From assembly GCF_001557235.1 (NCBI RefSeq), contig NZ_LSJI01000186.1, positions 1-31,902 on the forward strand: a DNA stretch of 31,902 nucleotides. Reading direction: 5' to 3'. The stretch comes from Phenylobacterium sp. CCH9-H3. GTDB lineage: Bacteria; Pseudomonadota; Alphaproteobacteria; Caulobacterales; Caulobacteraceae. Each line of letters begins with the position of its first letter. The first letter of the stretch is position 1. Of this stretch, positions 8,971-18,838 are shown piece after piece. The notes beneath the pieces were generated by a model. That model saw only the letters and a program-made list of their open reading frames with translations. It searched no databases and had not been told where the DNA came from. The translations under genes were made by a program, and so were the position numbers.

Positions 8971-10056
8971 TTGCTGACCACAGCACTCTCCGACTACGGC
9001 TGGACCGAAGCGCTCCAGGCCGACTTCCGATCCTTCGCGGCCCAAGGCCTGATCCCCGGCCGCATCGTCGTCCAGCAGAGAGGCGGCTATCGCCTCGTCA
9101 CGCCCGGCGGCGAGATCGACGCTCGCGCCTCCGGGGCTCTGATGAAGGCCACCGCCGAGGCCGGCCGCCCCACCGCCGGCGACTGGGTCGCGGTGGAGGC
9201 CCGCCCCGGCGAGACCACCGCCCTCGTCCACCACATCCTGCCCCGCCGCACGGCCTTCGTGCGCAAGGCTTCCGGCCCCCGTGGCGGCGCACAGGCCGTG
9301 GCCACCAATGTGGACGTGGCCCTGCTGGTGGCCTCCCTGAACTCCGACCTGAACCTGCGACGGCTGGAGCGCTACCTCGCCACCACCTACGAGAGCGGCG
9401 CCGAGCCGGTGATCGTCCTGACCAAGGCCGACCTGACCCCCGCCGTCGCGGCGCGTGTGGCGGAGGTCGAGGCCATCGCGTTCGGCGCGCCGGTGCTGGC
9501 CATCTCGTCGAAGACCGGCGAGGGTCTGGACGCGCTGGCGACCCATCTGCGGCCGGGGCGGACCGCGGTGCTCCTGGGCTCGTCGGGGGCCGGCAAGTCC
9601 ACCCTGCTCAACGCCCTCGCCGGTGAGGAGAAGATGGACACGGGCGAGATCCGCGAGGCCGACGAGCGCGGCCGCCACACCACCACACATCGCGAACTGG
9701 TTCGGCTGACGTCGGGGGCGCTGATCCTCGATACGCCGGGGATGCGGGAACTGGGCCTGTGGGAGGCGGAGGCGGGGGTCGCCCAAACTTTCGCCGACAT
9801 CGAGGCCCTGGCCGAGCAGTGCCGGTTCCGCGACTGTGGCCACGGCGCCGAGCCGGGCTGCGCCGTCCGCGCCGCCATCGAGGCGGGCGACCTCGACCCG
9901 GCCCGGCTGAGAAGCTTCGAGAAGCTGCAGGCGGAACTGGCCTTCGAGCGCCGCAAGGAGGACCCCCGCGCGGCCCTGGAGAACAAGAAGCTCTGGATCA
10001 GCCGCCACAAGGCGGGGCGGGCCCGGATGAAGGCCAAGCGCGGAGACGACGGATAG
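8971..10056 (+). CDS. rsgA: Ribosome small subunit-dependent GTPase RsgA
   Basis: The 361-residue product is a circularly permuted GTPase. An N-terminal OB-like region precedes NKxD-like TKAD (LTKADL), then the P-loop GSSGAGKSTLLN, the T-x-x-x switch HTTTHREL, DTPGMREL, and a C-terminal zinc knuckle CRFRDCGHGAEPGC. RsgA is a late checkpoint factor for 30S maturation. The start is taken as TTG at 8971, with AAGGAC about 8 bases upstream; it gives the expected N-terminus (LTTALSDYGWTEALQADF). The longer frame to 8851 is low-complexity and starts in another TTG, so is less likely. TTGACGC at 8772-8778 may be a -35 element. Confidence 0.92.
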   Translation: MLTTALSDYGWTEALQADFRSFAAQGLIPGRIVVQQRGGYRLVTPGGEIDARASGALMKATAEAGRPTAGDWVAVEARPGETTALVHHILPRRTAFVRKASGPRGGAQAVATNVDVALLVASLNSDLNLRRLERYLATTYESGAEPVIVLTKADLTPAVAARVAEVEAIAFGAPVLAISSKTGEGLDALATHLRPGRTAVLLGSSGAGKSTLLNALAGEEKMDTGEIREADERGRHTTTHRELVRLTSGALILDTPGMRELGLWEAEAGVAQTFADIEALAEQCRFRDCGHGAEPGCAVRAAIEAGDLDPARLRSFEKLQAELAFERRKEDPRAALENKKLWISRHKAGRARMKAKRGDDG

Positions 10057-10059
10057 GCC

Positions 10060-10081
10060 GCCGGCGGCGTCAGCCGCCGGC
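10060..10081. terminator. Hairpin between convergent rsgA and TauE-family genes
   Basis: Perfect 9-base inverted repeat (10060-10068 / 10073-10081) with loop GTCA, just after the rsgA stop and overlapping the end of the convergent gene. It has no U-tract, so termination is plausible but not certain. Confidence 0.5.
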
Positions 10082-10852
10082 CAGCGCACGCGACGCCACG
10101 TAGGCGGCCGTCGCCACGACCATCACCGCGAAGATTCGGCGCGCCAGGACGGCGCGCGCCGCCAGCAGCGGGGCGGTCGCCGTCCCCAACCAGGCCCCGA
10201 CGGCGCCGCCCGCCACCAGAGCCGCGAACAGGGGCCAGGCCACGAGGCCGGATGCGGCATAGCTGACGCTGGTCGCGGCTCCGAACAGGGCGACCGACAC
10301 CAGGGACGAGGCCGCCGCATGTGCGAGCGTCATGCCCGTAGCGGCCATCAGACCCGGTACGATGAGGAAGCCGCCGCCGATGCCGAAGAAGCCGGCCGCC
10401 AGGCCGGTTGCGAGGCCCAGCGGCGCCAGCTTGAGCGTCAGCCCCGGCGTAAGGGTCACCGCCGGGTCCCCTGCCGAACGCGGCTGGCGCAGCATCGAGA
10501 GGCCGACCAGCGCCATGACGACGGCGAACCCAAGGAGAAGCACGCCGCCGTCCAGCTGTTTCGCCAGGTGCGCCCCCGTGAGCGAGCCGGCGAGCCCCGC
10601 GCCGCCGAAGACGATGGCGCAAGGCCACTTCACCCGGCCCGCGCGCGCCTGCGACACCAATCCCAGCAGGGCGTTGACGGCGACCGCGGCGGCCGACGTG
10701 CCGATGGCCACATGCGGGTCGCGCACCCCTACGGCGTAGATGAGCAGCGGCGTCGCCAGCACCGAACCGCCGCCGCCGAACAGCGTGAGCAGCAGCCCGA
10801 CGAGCGCGCCGCTCAGGCTCGCGGTCAGATAGGTGAGGATCTGCGGATCCAC
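10070..10852 (-). CDS. TauE/SafE-family sulfite exporter-like permease
   Basis: The 260-residue product is strongly hydrophobic with many predicted membrane segments and two copies of the family's Gly-rich half-signature: TLFGGGGSVLATPLLIYAVG near residue 22 and GFFGIGGGFLIVPGL near residue 136. TauE/SafE proteins move sulfur oxyanions or organosulfonates across the inner membrane. The start is taken as GTG at 10852, 4 bases after the rhodanese stop; a start further upstream would lie inside the rhodanese gene. In BigR-type operons this permease is thought to export sulfite made by the persulfide dioxygenase, which fits the neighbours. Confidence 0.85.
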   Translation of the reverse strand: MDPQILTYLTASLSGALVGLLLTLFGGGGSVLATPLLIYAVGVRDPHVAIGTSAAAVAVNALLGLVSQARAGRVKWPCAIVFGGAGLAGSLTGAHLAKQLDGGVLLLGFAVVMALVGLSMLRQPRSAGDPAVTLTPGLTLKLAPLGLATGLAAGFFGIGGGFLIVPGLMAATGMTLAHAAASSLVSVALFGAATSVSYAASGLVAWPLFAALVAGGAVGAWLGTATAPLLAARAVLARRIFAVMVVATAAYVASRALAGG

Positions 10853-10856
10853 GGCT

Positions 10857-11390
10857 TCACGCCGCGGCCCGCCGGTTCCAGGGCATCGCGGCCAGCAGAC
10901 GCGCCATGCCGCAGAGGCCGGTGGCGCCTGCGAAGGCGAGGCCCGCCCCGACAAAGGCGGACAGGCCGAAGAACGCGGGATGCACGATCAGGCCCAGGAC
11001 GACTCCCGTCAGGACCAGCAATCCGGCCGCGATCTGGACCTGTCGCATCAGCTCCAGGGGCGCTGCACGATCCTCTTCGGTGGGAAGGCCGGCCGCCGCC
11101 CAGGCGTCGACCCCACCCTCGAGGACGAAAGCCTCGCCGTCGACGAGCGCCGCCAGGCGCTCGCAGTTCGCCCCCGTGCGCATGCCGGTTCGACAGGTGA
11201 AGACCACGTCCTTTCCGGGCTCGAGCCTGAGATGCGAGCGTTCCAGCGCCGACAGCGGCTGGGACAGCGCACCCTTCACGTGGCGGCGTGCGAACTCGTC
11301 GGCTTCGCGGATGTCGATCAGCACGGCGCGGCGGCCGAACAGGCGCTTGTCGACCTCGTCAGGCTTCAGGGGGATCAGTCTTGCGGTCAT
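10857..11390 (-). CDS. Membrane-anchored rhodanese with C-terminal DUF2892 (YgaP-like)
   Basis: The 177-residue product has an N-terminal rhodanese domain (LIDIREADEFARRHVKGA; active-site loop FTCRTGMRTG with Cys66). It is followed by two hydrophobic helices of DUF2892 (about residues 118-165), the arrangement of E. coli YgaP. It would transfer sulfane sulfur at the membrane. The start overlaps the end of the ArsR gene by 32 bases, showing translational coupling. Context with a persulfide sensor, an ETHE1-like enzyme and a TauE permease points to sulfide detoxification. Confidence 0.9.
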   Translation of the reverse strand: MTARLIPLKPDEVDKRLFGRRAVLIDIREADEFARRHVKGALSQPLSALERSHLRLEPGKDVVFTCRTGMRTGANCERLAALVDGEAFVLEGGVDAWAAAGLPTEEDRAAPLELMRQVQIAAGLLVLTGVVLGLIVHPAFFGLSAFVGAGLAFAGATGLCGMARLLAAMPWNRRAAA

Positions 11391-11718
11391 GGGGGGCCTT
11401 CATGTCTGGGGGACAGAAGATCTCCGCGAGCGTCGCCACCACGCGCAGGGCGGCCGGGTCGGCGATCCGATACCACACCGTCTGGGCCTCGCGGCGGGTC
11501 GCCACGATCCCTTCTTCGCGCAGCACCGCCAGGTGCTGCGAGAGAGCGGACTGCGAGAGGCCGACCTGGGGCAGGAGTTGCCCCACGGACCGCTCGCCAT
11601 CCGTCAGCTGGCAAAGGATCATCAGCCGGCGCTCGTTGGCCAGCGCCCGGAGCAGCCTGGCGGCCTCCCCTGCGCTCGCCTCGAAGCGGGCGATGTCGAA
11701 GTTCGCGAGATCGAACAT
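11359..11718 (-). CDS. bigR: ArsR-family persulfide-responsive repressor (BigR/SqrR type)
   Basis: The 119-residue product is a winged-helix ArsR protein (ALANERRLMILCQLTDGERS; recognition helix SQSALSQHLAVLREEGIV). It has exactly two cysteines, Cys36 and Cys102, 66 residues apart. As I recall, BigR (Cys42/Cys108) and SqrR (Cys41/Cys107) have the same spacing, and those thiols form a tetrasulfide or disulfide link on exposure to persulfides. It heads the rhodanese-TauE arm and is divergent from the ETHE1-like gene, so it likely represses both. Only 6 bases separate a good -10 (TATATA) from the ATG, suggesting a leaderless mRNA. The symbol is by analogy. Confidence 0.88.
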   Translation of the reverse strand: MFDLANFDIARFEASAGEAARLLRALANERRLMILCQLTDGERSVGQLLPQVGLSQSALSQHLAVLREEGIVATRREAQTVWYRIADPAALRVVATLAEIFCPPDMKAPHDRKTDPPEA

Positions 11719-11725
11719 GAGACCT

Positions 11726-11763
11726 ATATATGAGCTTGTGCTAATTTAGCAACTTCTTATATT
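11726..11763. promoter_or_regulatory. Dyad operator with overlapping divergent promoters
   Basis: A nested inverted repeat is centred on 11745. The inner part is TGCTAA-T-TTAGCA (11739-11751, perfect) and the outer arms are ATATGAG (11728-11734) and CTTATAT (11756-11762), with 6 of 7 matching. Minus-strand promoter: TTGCTA (11747-11752), 16 bases, TATATA. Plus-strand promoter: TTGTGC (11736-11741), 16 bases, TATATT (11758-11763). A repressor bound here would block both promoters. Confidence 0.75.
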
Positions 11764-11786
11764 CGGCGAAGACAGGAGGCTTCGCC

Positions 11787-12656
11787 ATGATCCCCAACGT
11801 ACAGACCTTCTTCGATCCGGCCACGTTCACCGCCAGCCATCTCGTGAGCGACCCATCCACCGCGGCCGCCGCGATCGTGGACCCCGTGCTCGACTACGAA
11901 CCGAAGTCCGCGAAGCTCTCCACCGCTTCCGCAGACGCGATGCTCGCCGCCGTGCGCGAGCAAGGCCTGCGGCTGCTGTATGTGCTGGAGACGCACGCCC
12001 ACGCAGACCACCTGTCGGCCGCCGACTACATCCGCCGGATGACCGGAGCCGAGGTGGTGATCGGATCCCGGATCGTGGAGGTGCAGAAGAGCTTCATCCC
12101 GGTCTTCGAGGCCGAGGACCTGGCTGCCGACGGGGCGGCGTTCGACCACCTGCTGGATGAGGGCGACGAGCTCCCGCTCGGCGACCTCCGCATCGGCGTG
12201 CTGCACACGCCGGGACACACGCCGGCCTGCGTCACCTATCGGATCGGCGACGCGGCGTTCGTGGGCGACACCCTGTTCATGCCGGACTACGGCACCGCCC
12301 GCGCCGATTTCCCCGGCGGCGACGCGCGCACCCTATACAGGTCGATCCGGAAGATCCTGGCGCTCCCGCCGGAAACGCGGGTGTTCGTCGGGCACGACTA
12401 TCTTCCGCCGGGCCGAGAGGCGTTCCGCTGGGAGACGACAGTCGCGGACGAGCACGCGCACAACATCCACGTGCACGCGGGCGTCAGCGAGGACGGGTTT
12501 GTGGAGATGCGGATGGCGCGGGATGCGACGCTGGCGGCGCCGACGCTCATCCTGCCGTCGCTGCAGGTGAACATCCGTGGCGGTGCGCTCCCGCCGCCGG
12601 CGCCGTCGGGGCGCGTGTTCCTCAAGATCCCGGTCACCACCCCGAGCGGTTACTGA
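11787..12656 (+). CDS. ETHE1/Blh-like metallo-beta-lactamase-fold persulfide dioxygenase
   Basis: The 289-residue product has the metallo-beta-lactamase motif THAHADH (residues 69-75), the later ligands HTPGHT, VGDTLF and a final GHDY. This set, together with the length and the extra C-terminal region, matches the Blh/ETHE1 group that oxidises glutathione persulfide to sulfite. AGGAGG at 11774-11779 lies 7 bases before the ATG. It is transcribed away from the ArsR-rhodanese-TauE operon from a shared operator. In known BigR systems the equivalent gene is in the same operon; here it is on the opposite arm. Assignment as dioxygenase rather than a glyoxalase II rests on context and motif pattern. 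Confidence 0.85.
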   Translation: MIPNVQTFFDPATFTASHLVSDPSTAAAAIVDPVLDYEPKSAKLSTASADAMLAAVREQGLRLLYVLETHAHADHLSAADYIRRMTGAEVVIGSRIVEVQKSFIPVFEAEDLAADGAAFDHLLDEGDELPLGDLRIGVLHTPGHTPACVTYRIGDAAFVGDTLFMPDYGTARADFPGGDARTLYRSIRKILALPPETRVFVGHDYLPPGREAFRWETTVADEHAHNIHVHAGVSEDGFVEMRMARDATLAAPTLILPSLQVNIRGGALPPPAPSGRVFLKIPVTTPSGY

Positions 12657-12672
12657 AGCCGCGCTCGAGGGG

Positions 12673-12789
12673 CTAGCGCGCGAGCCACCGCGCGGGCAGG
12701 CGATACTCGGGACGGCTGGGACGCAGCAGATCAAGGGTGACCAGGACACCCAGTCCCAGGAACTTCAGCATGATGCGTGCGACGTGCAT
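12673..12789 (-). CDS. Small membrane protein of 38 residues, unknown function
   Basis: A short frame runs from ATG at 12789 to TAG at 12673-12675. A strong ribosome-binding sequence GGGGAGG ends 6 bases before the ATG. The peptide begins with a hydrophobic stretch (MLKFLGLGVLVTLDLL) and ends with a basic, Arg/Pro-rich tail (RPSRPEYRLPARWLAR), as in single-pass inner-membrane microproteins. It lies downstream of ilvC beyond the ilvC terminator, convergent with the ETHE1-like gene. I do not recognise a family. The good ribosome-binding site plus a transmembrane-like segment make it more likely real than chance. Confidence 0.6.
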   Translation of the reverse strand: MHVARIMLKFLGLGVLVTLDLLRPSRPEYRLPARWLAR

Positions 12790-12900
12790 GACGGCCTCCC
12801 CGATCGTGACAGCAACGGTTGATCGGCCCCGAGGTTGCGTGGAGTCGGTGACGCCGGTGTGTCGGGGCCATTTCGCATGGTCTCGTGACAGTCCCGAAAC

Positions 12901-12932
12901 GAAAAACGGCCCAGGATCGCTCCCGGGCCGTT
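12901..12932 (-). terminator. Intrinsic terminator of ilvC
   Basis: Reading on the minus strand, arms AACGGCCC and GGGCCGTT (12925-12932 and 12905-12912) enclose a 12-base loop and are followed by TTTTTC. It lies 28 bases beyond the ilvC stop. Confidence 0.85.
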
Positions 12933-12959
12933 CCGTCGTTCGATCGGGTTCGCTGCGGA

Positions 12960-14073
<1,114 letters not shown>

Positions 14074-14084
14074 GGGACGGGCCG

Positions 14085-14591
14085 TCACAGGGCGAGCCTC
14101 GCCATGCTCAGCGAGTCCACATAGGCGCCGTCGCGCCAGGCGTAGGCGCGGTGCAGCCCCTCGCGCTGGAAGCCGAAGCGTTCGTAGAGGGCGATGGCCC
14201 GGGCGTTGTCGGCATAGACGTTGAGTTCCAGCCGCTTGATGTTCCACCAGCGCTCGGCCAGGTCGATGACGGCGGCCAGCAGGGCCGAGCCCACGCCTCG
14301 GCCCGCGTAGGCGTCGTGGACGGCCATGCCCAGGCTGGCCACGTGGCTGCGCCTGTGGGGGCGGTCGCGATGCAGGCCGATCGATCCGACCACCCGGCCG
14401 TCGAGCAGGGCCACGAGTCCCGCATCGCCGGGACCGGCCTCGGCATGCCGTTTCTGCCGCGCCTCCGCCGATACGAAGGGCGGCTGGAGCGTGCCCCACA
14501 CCGCGCGCGGCTGGCCAAGCACCTCGGTGACGGCCGGAATGTCGGCCGGCTCCATCGCGCGGACGACTATGTCGGAACTGGGCGGATCCAT
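14085..14591 (-). CDS. GNAT-family N-acetyltransferase
   Basis: The 168-residue product is a one-domain GNAT enzyme. The acetyl-CoA loop is AGRGVGSALLAAVIDLAE, followed by LELNVYADNARAIALYERFGF and the C-terminal YAWRDGAYVDSLSMARL; this resembles the YhhY/L-amino-acid N-acyltransferase group. Substrate is unknown. ATG at 14591 has GGAG about 9 bases upstream. It starts about 40 bases downstream of the attenuator terminator and precedes ilvC on the same strand, so it is the first gene controlled by that leader. Confidence 0.88.
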   Translation of the reverse strand: MDPPSSDIVVRAMEPADIPAVTEVLGQPRAVWGTLQPPFVSAEARQKRHAEAGPGDAGLVALLDGRVVGSIGLHRDRPHRRSHVASLGMAVHDAYAGRGVGSALLAAVIDLAERWWNIKRLELNVYADNARAIALYERFGFQREGLHRAYAWRDGAYVDSLSMARLAL

Positions 14592-14631
14592 CGGTCTCGT
14601 CTCCGGTTGAGCGGGGGCGGATCGAGGCCAA

Positions 14632-14662
14632 GAAAAAGCCCCGTCCGGATCCCGGCGGGGCT
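14632..14662 (-). terminator. Attenuator terminator hairpin upstream of the GNAT gene
   Basis: On the minus strand, AGCCCCG-CCGG, loop GAT, CCGG-A-CGGGGCT (14637-14662, one bulged A) is followed by TTTTTCTT. It ends about 40 bases before the GNAT start, where no complete gene precedes it other than the 25-codon leader. Its 5' arm can pair instead with a leader segment at 14711-14724. Confidence 0.85.
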
Positions 14663-14692
14663 GGTGTGGCGGTCTGCGGTCGCTTCTCGATC

Positions 14693-14770
14693 CTAGCGCA
14701 CGACATCCCTCACCGGCCCGCCGGAGGCGGTCGGAAGAAGGTTTACGAGCTGGATGCGGAACGAACGCAT
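14693..14770 (-). CDS. Leader peptide of the attenuator (25 codons)
   Basis: ATG at 14770, stop TAG at 14693-14695. Codons 6-12 encode Ile-Gln-Leu-Val-Asn-Leu-Leu, using GTA for Val and CTT twice for Leu, which are uncommon in this GC-rich window; Ile, Leu and Val make up 8 of 25 residues. The cluster is immediately followed by codons 13-15, which form segment 1 of the attenuator. No ribosome-binding site precedes the ATG, but the -10-like GCTAAAGC ends only 6 bases before it, so translation is probably leaderless, as known for trpL in rhizobia. I do not recognise the peptide itself. Confidence 0.65.
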   Translation of the reverse strand: MRSFRIQLVNLLPTASGGPVRDVVR

Positions 14771-14776
14771 GCCTGC

Positions 14777-14803
14777 GCTTTAGCACGGCCGGAGTCTCGT
14801 CGG
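14777..14803 (-). promoter_or_regulatory. Promoter of the attenuator leader
   Basis: On the minus strand, CCGACGA (14797-14803), 12-base spacer, GCTAAAGC (14777-14784) approximates the Caulobacter consensus TTGACGS-N10-14-GCTANAWC. The -10 match is good and the -35 is partial (GACG core). Expected transcription start coincides with the leader ATG at 14770. Confidence 0.55.
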
Positions 14804-14831
14804 CTAGGCCGAAGCGTGGCATTCGAACCTG

Positions 14832-15260
14832 ATGCCGATCGAGGTGACCCAGAGCCTGTGGCTGGACGACGACGAGGTCCAGGTGCGCGCCGTCCGCGCC
14901 TCCGGACCCGGCGGGCAGCATGTGAACAAGGTCTCGACGGCCATCGAACTGCGATTCGACGTGCGCGGTTCCCCGTCCCTGCCTGAGCCGGTGCGGACGC
15001 GGCTCTACAAGTTGTCCGGCAACCGCCTGACCATGGACGGCGTCCTCGTGCTGGTGGCCCAGGAGCATCGGAGCCAGGAGATGAACCGCCAGGCGGCGAT
15101 CGAACGCCTGCTCGACCTGATCCGCCAGGCGGCCAAGCCCCCGCCCCCGCCGCGCAAGAAGACCAAACCGACCTACGCCTCGAAGCTCAGGCGGCTCGAG
15201 GGCAAGACCAAGCGGTCCAGCGTAAAGGCGATGCGGGGCAAGCCACGGGGGGAGGACTGA
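14832..15260 (+). CDS. arfB: Alternative ribosome-rescue factor ArfB (GGQ peptidyl-tRNA hydrolase)
   Basis: The 142-residue product has the release-factor catalytic motif GPGGQHVNKVSTAIELRF with GGQ at 27-29 and a basic, disordered tail (PPPPRKKTKP..KLRRLEGKTKRSS) that in ArfB enters the empty mRNA channel. It frees ribosomes stalled without a stop codon and is the usual backup or partner of tmRNA. No Shine-Dalgarno sequence precedes the ATG at 14832, suggesting a short or leaderless mRNA. Its promoter must lie within the region shared with the attenuator promoter on the opposite strand. Confidence 0.94.
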   Translation: MPIEVTQSLWLDDDEVQVRAVRASGPGGQHVNKVSTAIELRFDVRGSPSLPEPVRTRLYKLSGNRLTMDGVLVLVAQEHRSQEMNRQAAIERLLDLIRQAAKPPPPPRKKTKPTYASKLRRLEGKTKRSSVKAMRGKPRGED

Positions 15261-15269
15261 GCGGCGGCG

Positions 15270-15446
15270 TTACTCCGCCTCGGTGACCTCCGCGGCGCCG
15301 ACGTGCTTCTTGATGCTCTCGATAGCGTCCTTGGCCCCGGACTTCGAGGCGTAGCCCTCGGTCGAGAAAATCACCTCGGAATTGTACTTGAAGCGGACCC
15401 GGAACTCGCCGGCCTTGTCCTTGTAGATCTCGAACTTGTGCGCCAT
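15270..15446 (-). CDS. DUF1508 (YegP-like) protein
   Basis: The 58-residue product is a single DUF1508 unit: HKFEIYKDKAGEFRVRFKYN, then EVIFSTEGYASKSGAKDAIES. E. coli YegP carries two such repeats; one-repeat versions are common. Function is unknown. ATG at 15446 has GGAGG 5 bases upstream, so the longer frame upstream is rejected. It ends 9 bases from the convergent arfB stop. Confidence 0.9.
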   Translation of the reverse strand: MAHKFEIYKDKAGEFRVRFKYNSEVIFSTEGYASKSGAKDAIESIKKHVGAAEVTEAE

Positions 15447-15544
15447 CGGAGCCTCCGCTGCGGGGTTGGGAGGCAAAGCTTAGGTCAGCGATCGTGACCG
15501 CGCTATGGCAAGGTTTGGACGCATTCGCCTATAAGATGGCGATC

Positions 15545-16102
15545 ATGCTCGCCCCCCGCCTTACCGTACTCAGCGCCGCCTTCGCCACCCTCGTCGCGTC
15601 AGCCTGCGCGCCCAGCCTCGGCCCGCCGCCGCCCGGCGCTCCCGTGTCGCGACCGCCGCCGCCGCCCATGACCGGCAGCGCGAACTTCTCGGCGGCGGAC
15701 TTCGCCTGGTCGCAGCGCACCGGAAACAACATCATCGCCGGCCGCGTGGCCTATCGGCAGGGCGCGACCCGTTACACCTGCGCCGGGGCCGCGGTGGTGC
15801 TGACGCCGGAAACCCGCTGGTCCGCCCGCCGGATGGCCGCGCTCTACGGTTCCACCGAACGCGCCGCCCTGCCCGCCGATGAAGTGCGCGCCCGCACGCC
15901 CAATGCGCCCGCGGGCGACGCAGGCCCGTTCGTGAAGCGGACCACTTGCGACGACGCAGACCAGTTCGCCTTCGGCGGCCTGCCGGATGGTGTCTGGTAC
16001 GCCATCACCGTGGCCAGGCCCGCTGCGGGACCGGGCCAGACGGTCGCGCTGATGAAGCGCGTGGTGGTCCGCGGTGGCCGCACCACCCCGCTGACCCTCT
16101 GA
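15545..16102 (+). CDS. Putative secreted or lipoprotein of unknown function
   Basis: The product (185 residues from 15545; ATG at 15536 is an equal alternative) begins with a signal peptide ending in LVASAC, a lipobox-like site, followed by a Pro-rich linker (PPPPGAPVSRPPPPP). The mature part has two further cysteines (YTCAG and RTTCDD) that could form a disulfide, and a C-terminal GLPDGVWYAITVARP..VALMKRVVVRGG segment suggestive of a beta-sandwich. I do not recognise the family. The start lacks a clear ribosome-binding site. It converges with clpB across a perfect hairpin. Confidence 0.7.
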   Translation: MLAPRLTVLSAAFATLVASACAPSLGPPPPGAPVSRPPPPPMTGSANFSAADFAWSQRTGNNIIAGRVAYRQGATRYTCAGAAVVLTPETRWSARRMAALYGSTERAALPADEVRARTPNAPAGDAGPFVKRTTCDDADQFAFGGLPDGVWYAITVARPAAGPGQTVALMKRVVVRGGRTTPLTL

Positions 16103-16108
16103 TGCTCA

Positions 16109-16132
16109 CCCTCCCGCCGCGAGGCGGGAGGG
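16109..16132. terminator. Perfect 10-base hairpin between convergent genes, REP-like
   Basis: Arms 16109-16118 and 16123-16132 are perfectly complementary with loop GCGA. It separates the lipoprotein gene and clpB stops. It lacks a U-tract, so it may be a terminator of the weak type or a dispersed extragenic palindrome. Confidence 0.6.
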
Positions 16133-16143
16133 AAGCGTCGTCG

Positions 16144-18729
<2,586 letters not shown>

Positions 18730-18800
18730 TCAGGTCCCCTCGATAGGCGGAACTCGGCGACCGCCTCCAAGGAAGCACGGTCGCCGGCCAACCCGATGTA

Positions 18801-18820
18801 GTGTGGCATTGGGGCCACAC
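18801..18820. repeat. 7-base stem-loop in the clpB 5' region
   Basis: GTGTGGC (18801-18807) and GCCACAC (18814-18820) form a perfect stem with a 6-base loop between the S9 peptidase stop and the clpB start. It lacks a U-tract. It may belong to the clpB leader or end the upstream transcript. Confidence 0.45.
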
Positions 18821-18838
18821 AAGAGACCTTGAGCCGGA

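Larger units (their letters stand above)
14632..14770 (-). promoter_or_regulatory. Putative branched-chain amino-acid transcription attenuator
   Basis: Four segments can be seen on the minus strand. Segment 1 (CCG-A-CCGCC, 14726-14734) pairs with segment 2 (GGCGG..CGG, 14714-14722). Segment 2 extended (CCGGCGGG at 14717-14724 plus GGTG at 14711-14714) pairs with segment 3 (CCCGCCGG at 14652-14659 plus CACC). Segment 3 pairs with segment 4 to form the terminator. 1:2 and 3:4 are compatible; 2:3 excludes the terminator. A leader peptide with Ile, Leu and Val codons ends its cluster directly before segment 1, so a ribosome stalled there would free segment 2. Pairings are hand-derived, not folded by software. 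Confidence 0.7.

Noticed and set aside
14754..14783. Nine-codon ORF on the plus strand (MRNERMPAL) inside the leader region
   Set aside because: It is the complement of the attenuator leader start and -10; no ribosome-binding site and no downstream attenuator on that strand.
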